Source of the DNA: Desulfofustis sp.
Lineage (GTDB): Bacteria > Desulfobacterota > Desulfobulbia > Desulfobulbales > Desulfocapsaceae
DNA: 9,985 nt
Assembly: GCA_029287755.1 (NCBI GenBank)
Contig: JARFQM010000308.1
Location: 1 to 9,985 of the forward strand
Reading direction: 5' to 3'
Numbering within the stretch: the stretch's first letter is position 1; the number at the start of each line of letters is the position of its first letter. Below, piece by piece: positions 1 to 5,062 of this stretch. The translations under genes and the position numbers were made by a program. The notes beneath the pieces were generated by a model, which was not told where the DNA came from, made no database searches, and worked only from the letters and a program-made list of their open reading frames with translations.

Positions 1-216
1 TTTGAGCTTCTTTTCGATCTCAATGGTAATCGCCGTCTCCATATCGGTGGGCGACACCCCCCGGTAGCTGGTCGACACGAAGACGTTGGGAATGGTGATG
101 TCCGGCTCGCTCTCACGCGGCAGGACCATATAGGAATACACCCCTACGATGATGAGCAGCAGGGCCAGCACCAGTACCGTGGTGCTTTTTCTTACTGCGG
201 TATCGGATATGATCAT
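1..216 (-). CDS. RND efflux pump permease subunit (AcrB/HAE1-type), N-terminal fragment cut by the window edge
   Basis: This is the first 72 codons of an inner-membrane RND pump, which normally has about 1000 or more residues; the rest lies beyond position 1. The protein would use the proton gradient to drive export through a tripartite complex with the adaptor encoded just upstream and an outer-membrane channel that is not in this window. Visible features are a short cytoplasmic lead, one hydrophobic segment at about residues 13-33 (TM1), and then the stretch running from LPRESEPDITIP to YRGVSPTDMETAI. That stretch is the typical start of the periplasmic porter domain in AcrB-like pumps. The ATG at 214-216 overlaps the adaptor stop codon as ATGA, so the two are translationally coupled. 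The family is clear, but the substrate class cannot be judged from this fragment. Confidence 0.9.
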   Translation of the reverse strand, partial: MIISDTAVRKSTTVLVLALLLIIVGVYSYMVLPRESEPDITIPNVFVSTSYRGVSPTDMETAITIEIEKKLK

Positions 217-1364
217 AGCGCGTAGGCCTCCGGGTCGGTAATTGTTTTGACAACCTTGACTTTTCGACCGTCCTCGACGTCTCGATGTCCTTCGACCACA
301 ACGCGTTCGCCTGGTTCAAGCCCTTCGGTGATTTCGACCATCCACTCTTCCATGATACCGGTCGTCACGTTTCGTTTTTCAGCCACCCCGTCTTTTTCAA
401 CGAACACATATTGTTCGTTGTTGCGGGATATGATCGAGTAGAAGGGGATGGATAAGGCCTGGTCGCTGCTCTTCTTGACGATGTCGGCACGCACGAACAT
501 GCCGGGCAGGATCAGGTGATCTGGATTATCCAGCTCCAGCTCCAGTCGATAGAGCCGGGCCATGCTTTCCGGGGAGCTGGAAATGAAATGTTTCTTGCCG
601 TAAACCTTGAGATCATCCAGCGCTTTGATGGTCACTTCGACTTTGTCGAGTTTTCGAACTGCGGTCACATCCGATTCGGGAATGCCTATCACCGCCTTGA
701 CCCGGTCGATCTGCAATATCCTGCCAACCGGATCGCCGACGCCGAGGTACATGCCGATTTTGGCATCGAGCCGTCTGATGACTCCGTCGATCGGCGCCTT
801 GATGGTGCAGCGCTCGAACAGCAACTGGGCATTGTCGAGATCGGCTTTGGCGGTCTGCATCCTGGTCTCCCGGGCTTCGAGCTCGGCGGGGGGTATGACG
901 CCTTTGGAGTATACAGATTTGTCCCTCTGATAATCTGCCTTGGCCAGGTTATAAGCGGCCTGCGCCCGCTCGAGGGCTATCCGATAGTCGTCGGATTCGA
1001 TCTGGATCAGGATATCGCCCTCGCGCACACTATCTCCTTCATTGACCACCACCTCCTCGACAGTACCTGCAATCTTGGCGGTCAGATCCAGTTCGTTCCA
1101 CGCTTCTATTGAGCCGGGCAGATTGAGCCGGTTGCTGATCTTGGCAGGGGTAACCTGCATGATCACGGTGTTGACAGGGGGGCGTTCCTGTTTGACGGCG
1201 GCTTCCTGCTCGGCCAGAATAGACGATTTCTTGTCACTGATTGTCACGAACAGCAGCACGATCATTACCGCCATACCCAGCAGCACCAAGCGCGGCAGAT
1301 TGTACCAGAAGAAAAAGACGATTTTGCCTCTGAGCGTCTTTGGTCTTTGATAATCGGTTCTCAT
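213..1364 (-). CDS. Efflux RND transporter periplasmic adaptor subunit (membrane fusion protein, HlyD/AcrA family)
   Basis: This 383-residue adaptor would bridge the RND pump in the inner membrane to an outer-membrane channel. The N-terminus has about 20 polar or aromatic residues and then a hydrophobic segment at about 24-42. There is no lipobox cysteine, so it is probably held by a transmembrane anchor, unlike the lipoprotein AcrA. The order is the usual one: a first lipoyl half at about 83-122 (PGSIEAWNELDLTAKIAGTV, then VNEGDSVREGDIL), an alpha-helical hairpin at about 126-183, a second lipoyl half with KAPIDGVI at 189-196, then the beta-barrel and membrane-proximal domains up to about 375. 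The ATG lies 4 bases after the tetR stop, preceded by GGTGA, and the stop overlaps the pump start (ATGA). It therefore sits in the middle of a tetR-MFP-RND operon. The family call is secure; the specific drug or metabolite is unknown. Confidence 0.92.
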   Translation of the reverse strand: MRTDYQRPKTLRGKIVFFFWYNLPRLVLLGMAVMIVLLFVTISDKKSSILAEQEAAVKQERPPVNTVIMQVTPAKISNRLNLPGSIEAWNELDLTAKIAGTVEEVVVNEGDSVREGDILIQIESDDYRIALERAQAAYNLAKADYQRDKSVYSKGVIPPAELEARETRMQTAKADLDNAQLLFERCTIKAPIDGVIRRLDAKIGMYLGVGDPVGRILQIDRVKAVIGIPESDVTAVRKLDKVEVTIKALDDLKVYGKKHFISSSPESMARLYRLELELDNPDHLILPGMFVRADIVKKSSDQALSIPFYSIISRNNEQYVFVEKDGVAEKRNVTTGIMEEWMVEITEGLEPGERVVVEGHRDVEDGRKVKVVKTITDPEAYAL

Positions 1365-1368
1365 GGTT

Positions 1369-1980
1369 TCACCGCATTTGTTCTGGTTTGAGACCTTCCA
1401 TGGTCTGAATCATCATCGTTCTCATGGCATCTCCAATATCTTCAGTGGGGATCATGCCCGTATACCAGCAGGTCAGCATCAGAAGATAGATCGCATAGAT
1501 ATGCCCTGAAATGTGCAGCAGTTCCAGATCAGTGCGCAGCTCGCCGCGTTCCTGGGCCCGCCGATAAATGGGGTAGAGCATATCGAAATAGTCGTTCTGG
1601 ACCTGAAAATCTTCCTCGCTCAGGGGTTCCTTGGGAAACACCTTCTCGTGCAGGTACACCCTGCCGAATTCTTTGTGTTCTATCACATAGTTGAAATCGG
1701 CCATGAAGATTATCATGAGCTGGTCGATGAGCGGGGTTTCCGGATTTGTCTTTGCGGCCAGTTCACTTCTGGCATATTCCAGCTGGTCATCGCAGAAGGC
1801 TTTGACGATATCTCTCTTGGTCTCGAAGTAACTGTAGATTGTGCCTTTGCCGATGCCGGCTTCGCGGGCCAGTTCCTCTATGGATGTCTGCTCGAACCCC
1901 TTTTTGGAAAAGAGCTTGACGGCTGAATCGAGGATGCATCGCCTGGTTCTGATTTTGTGTTGTTCTCTGATTGAACTCAT
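1369..1980 (-). CDS. TetR/AcrR-family transcriptional regulator, first gene of the efflux operon
   Basis: This is a 203-residue one-component repressor of typical TetR-family length. The N-terminal DNA-binding domain covers about residues 8-54. It has the pattern ILDSAVKLFSKKGFEQTSIE, then LAREAGIGKGTIYSYF at 37-52, which holds the helix-turn-helix, and then ETKRDIV. The C-terminal part from about 60 onward is variable and helical, as expected for a ligand-binding and dimerisation domain, and gives no substrate clue. The gene is co-directional with the adaptor and pump genes and only 4 bases before the adaptor. Three inverted-repeat sites overlap the promoter upstream, so autoregulation of the whole operon is the natural inference. 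The ATG at 1978-1980 has no convincing Shine-Dalgarno. It was chosen because the protein then starts right before the usual N-terminal helix and no better start is visible. Confidence 0.93.
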   Translation of the reverse strand: MSSIREQHKIRTRRCILDSAVKLFSKKGFEQTSIEELAREAGIGKGTIYSYFETKRDIVKAFCDDQLEYARSELAAKTNPETPLIDQLMIIFMADFNYVIEHKEFGRVYLHEKVFPKEPLSEEDFQVQNDYFDMLYPIYRRAQERGELRTDLELLHISGHIYAIYLLMLTCWYTGMIPTEDIGDAMRTMMIQTMEGLKPEQMR

Positions 1981-2096
1981 GATAATGCCAATGGTTTTGT
2001 GCTGGGGAGCGGCTTCAGGTGCTCGCGTACCTATTATTTACTACCTGATATTGTTTAATAATTTTATTTCCTGTCAGGCTGTTACCGTAAAAAAGT

Positions 2097-2108
2097 CGAC
2101 TGCGGTCG
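2097..2108. promoter_or_regulatory. Putative TetR operator O1 (CGAC-TGCG-GTCG)
   Basis: This is a perfect inverted repeat of CGAC and GTCG separated by 4 bases. It lies just downstream of the -10 box of the tetR promoter and covers the predicted transcription start. The same 12 bases recur exactly at 2147-2158. The local TetR protein is the obvious candidate binder, but that is inferred from position only. Confidence 0.6.
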
Positions 2109-2110
2109 GA

Positions 2111-2138
2111 ATATTACTATAAAGTCGACCGAAGTCAA
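2111..2138 (-). promoter_or_regulatory. Sigma70-type promoter for the tetR-MFP-RND operon
   Basis: Read on the minus strand, a -35 hexamer TTGACT (2138-2133) is followed by a 16-base spacer and a -10 hexamer TAATAT (2116-2111). The match to the consensus is strong and the region is AT-rich. Transcription would start near 2104, leaving a 5' leader of about 120 bases before tetR. The -35 box lies partly inside the middle inverted-repeat operator, and the start site falls inside the promoter-proximal operator. This is the geometry expected for repression by steric blocking. No transcript data are available; this is a reading of the sequence. Confidence 0.7.
2126..2137. promoter_or_regulatory. 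Putative TetR operator O2 (degenerate copy, CGAC-CGAA-GTCA)
   Basis: This copy keeps the CGAC-N4-GTC core but has A instead of G at the last base. It overlaps the -35 hexamer and the start of the spacer on the minus strand. The last-base change fits a compromise, because the same bases spell the -35 box TTGACT on the other strand. Its start is 29 bases from that of O1 and 21 from that of O3. Confidence 0.5.
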
Positions 2139-2146
2139 GAAAAAAT

Positions 2147-2158
2147 CGACTGCGGTCG
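2147..2158. promoter_or_regulatory. Putative TetR operator O3 (CGAC-TGCG-GTCG)
   Basis: This is a second exact copy of the O1 palindrome, placed upstream of the -35 box. The start-to-start distance to O2 is 21 bases, about two helical turns, which would put two bound dimers on the same face of the DNA. It also lies on the side facing the divergent ccdA-like gene, although it is nearly 300 bases from that gene's start. Confidence 0.55.
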
Positions 2159-2241
2159 TATTTTTTAATAAAATCGTAACAAAACAGATTGTTAAGTGAT
2201 GGTGTCTCGGTTTGATTTTCGTCAGTTTTTCTCACAGGCCA

Positions 2242-2261
2242 GGTGCACAGGGACAGGCACC
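2242..2261. repeat. REP-like short palindrome (GGTGC...GCACC with GGGACAGGCACC core)
   Basis: A 5-base inverted repeat, GGTGC and GCACC, flanks ten bases containing ACAGGGACAG. The motif GGGACAGGCACC, with GGGTGCCTGTCCC on the other strand, resembles short dispersed palindromes that I recall as common in delta-proteobacterial and related genomes, often in the company of REP-associated tyrosine transposases. Only one copy is present here and no transposase is nearby, so this is either a solitary dispersed element or a remnant. The flanking bases up to about 2305 include a second weak inverted repeat (GCCA-TTAAC-TGGC) that may belong to the same element. Recognition is from memory. Confidence 0.4.
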
Positions 2262-2403
2262 CCAATTGAAGCGAGGCCATTAACTGGCGTGTTCCTGTAA
2301 TTGACTCTTTATTTTTCTGAGTGTGCATTGCCAATCATAATGCGGTGACTTATGGTAGAGCGGCCCTGGTGGCATCTGTAAGCAGGAAATGAGGTTCAAC
2401 AAG

Positions 2404-2422
2404 AGCAGCGGTAAACGCTGCT
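2404..2422 (+). other. Perfect 7-bp hairpin in the leader of the ccdA-like gene
   Basis: AGCAGCG, a five-base loop GTAAA, and CGCTGCT form a perfect stem 24 bases before the preferred ATG at 2446. No T-run follows, so it is not an intrinsic terminator in this orientation. It could affect mRNA stability or translation initiation. If the upstream ATG at 2389 were the true start, this stem would instead be coding, which is one reason to prefer the downstream start. I could not match it to a known riboswitch class. Confidence 0.4.
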
Positions 2423-2445
2423 ATCCGGTGAAATCGACTATTGGG

Positions 2446-3204
2446 ATGATGGAAATTCAGGCTTGGTTGAGTCAATCGCTCGGTGATCTGGCCACTGTTC
2501 TGCAGCTTGGCTACGCCTTTGGAGCAGGCATGGTTTCGGCGGTCAACCCCTGTGGGTTCGCCATGCTGCCAGTCTACCTGTCGCTCTACCTGGGGGCAGA
2601 TGACGCGCAGTACAGCGAACGCGCCTGGTACGTGAGGGTCGGCCGGGCCGCAGGTGTCGCCGCGATCGTAACCGCCGGATTCGGCCTCTTGTTTGGTCTG
2701 CTTGGCATTGTCGTGTCGGCAGGCGGCTCGTTTCTGCTGGCCGCCATGCCCTGGCTCTCGGTGATCATCGGCGTCTGTCTGGTGCTGCTTGGCGTCTGGC
2801 TGATGCTGGGCAAACACATTTCCCTCGATATCATGACCAGAATCTCCGCCAGGATAGGGGATCCGCGCTCAATAAGCGTAAAGGGATTCTTTCTCTTCGG
2901 GATAGGCTTCGGTGCTACCTCTCTGGGCTGCACACTGCCTATTTTTCTGGTGGTGGTCGGTGGTTCCCTGACCTCCGGAAACTTTACCTCTGGTATAATC
3001 CAATTTATCCTCTATATACTCGGCACCGGGTCGGTCCTGCTGGTGCTCAGTGTCGGCATGGCTCTTATCAAGGGCGGTGGTGTTCTCTCTCTGTTAAGGC
3101 GCATAGTCCCCTACGTAAACCGGATTTCTGCCGTGCTTCTTATTCTGGCCGGAAGCTACATCTGCTACTACTGGCTCAGGAGCGGACTGCTGCTGCCCTC
3201 ATGA
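2446..3204 (+). CDS. CcdA/DsbD-type cytochrome c biogenesis (thiol-disulfide transfer) membrane protein
   Basis: Read from 2446, this is a 252-residue, almost wholly hydrophobic protein with about six membrane segments (near residues 20-48, 66-92, 97-122, 145-172, 183-207 and 224-244). Two family cysteines are visible: Cys36 in NPCGFAMLP, and Cys162 in SLGCTLP at the matching place in the second half. In CcdA/DsbD proteins such a pair carries reducing equivalents from cytoplasmic thioredoxin to periplasmic partners used in cytochrome c maturation or disulfide repair. The frame is open from 2389, but the extra N-terminus is polar, contains the hairpin at 2404-2422, and its ATG has only a badly spaced AGGA. 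The ATGs at 2446 and 2449 give the length I expect, though neither has a clear Shine-Dalgarno. No thioredoxin-like partner is adjacent; rarD overlaps its stop. The specific partner protein is unknown. Confidence 0.85.
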   Translation: MMEIQAWLSQSLGDLATVLQLGYAFGAGMVSAVNPCGFAMLPVYLSLYLGADDAQYSERAWYVRVGRAAGVAAIVTAGFGLLFGLLGIVVSAGGSFLLAAMPWLSVIIGVCLVLLGVWLMLGKHISLDIMTRISARIGDPRSISVKGFFLFGIGFGATSLGCTLPIFLVVVGGSLTSGNFTSGIIQFILYILGTGSVLLVLSVGMALIKGGGVLSLLRRIVPYVNRISAVLLILAGSYICYYWLRSGLLLPS

Positions 3205-4106
3205 GTGGACAGCTGACCCGCGGCATGGCCGCGGCTTCTCTCTCCTACGCGATCTGGGGGATACTGCCGATTTACTGGAAGGCGCTTGGCCACGTGCCCG
3301 CCTATGAGATACTTGGCCACCGCATGGCCTGGTCGCTTCCCTTTATTGTGGTAATTCTGGTCGTCTCCGGTCAGGGCGGGGTGTTGCGCCAACTGCGGAG
3401 CGGCAAGGCACTCACCATCTCGGCCCTCAGTGCTGCGCTGTTGGCCATCAACTGGCTCATTTACATCTGGGCCGTCAATGCCGATCACATCGTCGAGACC
3501 AGCCTGGGGTATTATATCAATCCTCTGGTCACGGTTGCCTTCGGTGTATTCTTCCTGAACGAGCGGCTGCGCGGTGCTCAGATAGCGGCCCTGGCGCTCG
3601 CCCTTGGCGGAGTGTTGTATCTCACCCTGGTGTACGGTTCGTTTCCCTGGATAGCCCTTTCCCTGGCCCTGACTTTTGCCTTGTACGGGTTGATTCACAA
3701 GAAAATTCGGATGGGCCCGCTGAAAAGCCTCTACCTGGAAACACTGTTATTCTTCCTGCCGGCCTTGGCGCTTATTCTCTTCCTTGGCAGAGACGGCAGT
3801 TCCGGTTTTCTGCACGGGGACGCCACCACGATTACATTGCTTGCCGGCACCGGTCTGATTACCACCATACCACTCCTGCTGTTTGGTTATGCTGCTCAGA
3901 ACATACCGCTGTTTTTGCTGGGAATTCTGCAGTACACCGCTCCGACCCTGAACCTGCTGATCGGCGTCTTCATCTACGGCGAGGAGTTTCCCTTCAGCAG
4001 GATGATAGGCTTTCTGCTGGTCTGGGGCGCGCTGACGCTCTTTATGGCTGAAGGGCTTGTCCAGAGAGCTCGTCAACAGAGGCACCTGGCGGGTGACAGT
4101 GATTAA
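3201..4106 (+). CDS. rarD: RarD-type EamA/DMT-superfamily transporter
   Basis: This is a 301-residue integral membrane protein of about ten helices, built from two EamA repeats (roughly 9-140 and 148-285). Length and landmarks agree with E. coli RarD as I recall it: YAIWGILPIYWK near the start, EILGHRMAWS at 36-45, NWLIYIWAVN at 84-93 followed by ETSLGYYINPL at 99-109, YGLIHKKI at 162-169, TTIPLLLF at 221-228, and LQYTAPTL with FIYGEE at 243-262. RarD proteins sit in the inner membrane. They are often annotated as chloramphenicol-sensitivity permeases, but the physiological substrate is not established. The ATG overlaps the TGA of the ccdA-like gene (ATGA), so the pair is translationally coupled; an AGGAG lies too far upstream to act on its own. 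A large hairpin with a T-run follows the stop. Confidence 0.9.
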   Translation: MSGQLTRGMAAASLSYAIWGILPIYWKALGHVPAYEILGHRMAWSLPFIVVILVVSGQGGVLRQLRSGKALTISALSAALLAINWLIYIWAVNADHIVETSLGYYINPLVTVAFGVFFLNERLRGAQIAALALALGGVLYLTLVYGSFPWIALSLALTFALYGLIHKKIRMGPLKSLYLETLLFFLPALALILFLGRDGSSGFLHGDATTITLLAGTGLITTIPLLLFGYAAQNIPLFLLGILQYTAPTLNLLIGVFIYGEEFPFSRMIGFLLVWGALTLFMAEGLVQRARQQRHLAGDSD

Positions 4107-4158
4107 AACTCGCCCGCCATACCATATAGGAAAACAGTGATTATAATAGTCTTATAAA

Positions 4159-4257
4159 GGGTCTTTGCATGATGTGCGAGCAGGCCGACTCTTCTCTTCT
4201 TTCACTCCCTCTCTCCACCAGGCCTGAAGAATCATCATGCTGAGACCCCGTTTTTTT
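4159..4257 (+). terminator. Long interrupted hairpin plus T7, probable rarD terminator between convergent genes
   Basis: Three complementary blocks pair in register. GGGTCT (4159-4164) pairs with AGACCC (4243-4248), GCATGATG (4167-4174) with CATCATGC (4233-4240), and CAGGCC (4181-4186) with GGCCTG (4221-4226). They are separated by a symmetric 2x2 step and a symmetric 6x6 internal loop, giving 20 perfect base pairs over a 34-base, pyrimidine-rich loop. CG and then seven T (4251-4257) follow on the plus strand, as in an intrinsic terminator for ccdA-rarD. On the other strand the stem is followed only by TTTAT, so termination of folP there would be weaker. The stem is far longer and more broken than a standard terminator, so a structured RNA or a small mobile inverted-repeat element is an alternative. 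Confidence 0.55.
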
Positions 4258-5062
4258 AAGCCGTTCGGATAGCCCGGGCAACTGCGAGGGCCTGCCTGGT
4301 TGCCGCCACATCATGTACCCTGAATATCGACACGTTCTTCTCAAGGCTTAGCGCCGAGACCACACTGCTGACCGAGTCGCGCTGATCGGCGTCGAGGCCG
4401 GTCAGGTCGCCCAGAAATCGTTTACGACTGTGACCCAACAATACCGGACGATTAAGCTCAGAAAGCCGGTCAAGATTGTTGAGAAGCTGGAGGTTATGCT
4501 CCAGCTTCTTGCCGAAACCGATGCCCGGATCGATAATGACTCGCGTCGGGTCGATGCCGGCATCGTCAAGAAACGCCAGGCGCTCTTTGAAAAATGAGAT
4601 GACCTCTTCCACCACATCGTCGTAGTGTGGGGCATCCTGCATGGTTCCTGGCGTACCCTGCATGTGCATGATAACCAGTTCACCGCTGCTCTGCTTTACA
4701 ACCCCGATCATCTCGGGATCTTTGCGCACGGCGCTGACGTCATTGATAATATCGGCACCGATCGCCAGAGCCTGCCTGGCGACTTCTGCCTTACTGGTAT
4801 CTATGGAGATGGGGATATCGGACATGGACCGGATCGACTCGATCACCGGCAGCACCCGTTGCAGCTCGTCATCGATTGAAACAGTCTGGGCATAGGGTCT
4901 TGTGGATTCGCCGCCGACGTCTATGATATCGGCACCCTGATCAATCAGATTACGGGCCTGTTTACGGGCGGCTTCAGCATCGAAGAACTCGCCTCCGTCA
5001 GAGAAAGAATCAGGTGTAACATTGATGATGCCCATGATCCTGACGGATCGGGCAATGCTCAT
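4256..5062 (-). CDS. folP: Dihydropteroate synthase
   Basis: This 268-residue cytoplasmic TIM-barrel enzyme of folate synthesis joins p-aminobenzoate to 6-hydroxymethyl-7,8-dihydropterin diphosphate, giving 7,8-dihydropteroate; it is the sulfonamide target. The family signatures are complete and in order: MGIINVTPDSFSDGG (10-24), DVGGESTRP (48-56), SIDTSKAEVA (86-95), NDVSA (107-111), MHMQGTPGTMQ (132-142), DPGIGFGKKLEHNL (178-191), LLGHSRKRFLG (208-218, with the Lys-Arg pair that contacts substrate) and RVHDV (248-252). Only nine residues precede the first signature, slightly fewer than in many homologues, but the ATG overlaps the ftsH stop as ATGA and no alternative start is needed. It is the last gene of the carB-ftsH-folP strand run and its stop meets the terminator-like hairpin from the convergent rarD. 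Confidence 0.96.
   Translation of the reverse strand: MSIARSVRIMGIINVTPDSFSDGGEFFDAEAARKQARNLIDQGADIIDVGGESTRPYAQTVSIDDELQRVLPVIESIRSMSDIPISIDTSKAEVARQALAIGADIINDVSAVRKDPEMIGVVKQSSGELVIMHMQGTPGTMQDAPHYDDVVEEVISFFKERLAFLDDAGIDPTRVIIDPGIGFGKKLEHNLQLLNNLDRLSELNRPVLLGHSRKRFLGDLTGLDADQRDSVSSVVSALSLEKNVSIFRVHDVAATRQALAVARAIRTA

Larger units (their letters stand above)
1981..2445. other. Divergent intergenic region between tetR and the ccdA-like gene
   Basis: This 465-base stretch has no credible gene. Moving from tetR outward it holds an AT-rich untranslated leader (about 1981-2100), the promoter with three operator-like palindromes (2097-2158), a REP-like palindrome (2242-2261) and a 7-base-pair hairpin (2404-2422). 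A possible plus-strand -10 box, CATAAT at 2336-2341, could serve the ccdA-like gene, but no good -35 box stands in front of it, so that promoter is only a suggestion. A minus-strand reading frame across 2074-2334 runs through the operators and the REP-like element and looks like chance. Confidence 0.6.

Noticed and set aside
516..1112. 198-codon plus-strand open frame opposite the adaptor gene
   Set aside because: It is fully antisense to a clear membrane fusion protein and its product matches no family I recognise.
2074..2334. 86-codon minus-strand open frame in the tetR/ccdA intergenic region
   Set aside because: It runs through the operators, the promoter and the REP-like palindrome, and its product resembles no known protein; probably fortuitous.
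2352..2381. Ten-codon upstream reading frame (MVERPWWHL) before the ccdA-like gene, suggestive of a leader peptide
   Set aside because: The only Shine-Dalgarno-like bases are three bases from the ATG and would coincide with the tentative transcription start; no attenuator hairpin with a T-run follows.
2431..2439. AAATCGACT just before the ccdA-like start, identical to one half of operator O3
   Set aside because: Only one half-site matches and the palindromic partner GTCG is absent at the right spacing; a nine-base match can arise by chance.
2352..2450. Possible riboswitch or small structured RNA before the ccdA-like gene
   Set aside because: GGTAAA, GGTGAAAT and CTGTAAGC recall cobalamin riboswitch boxes, but their order and spacing do not fit, and no other class could be matched beyond the single 7-bp hairpin.
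4141..4344. 67-codon minus-strand frame overlapping the end of folP
   Set aside because: It overlaps conserved folP coding sequence in another frame and reads through the hairpin region; no supporting signal.
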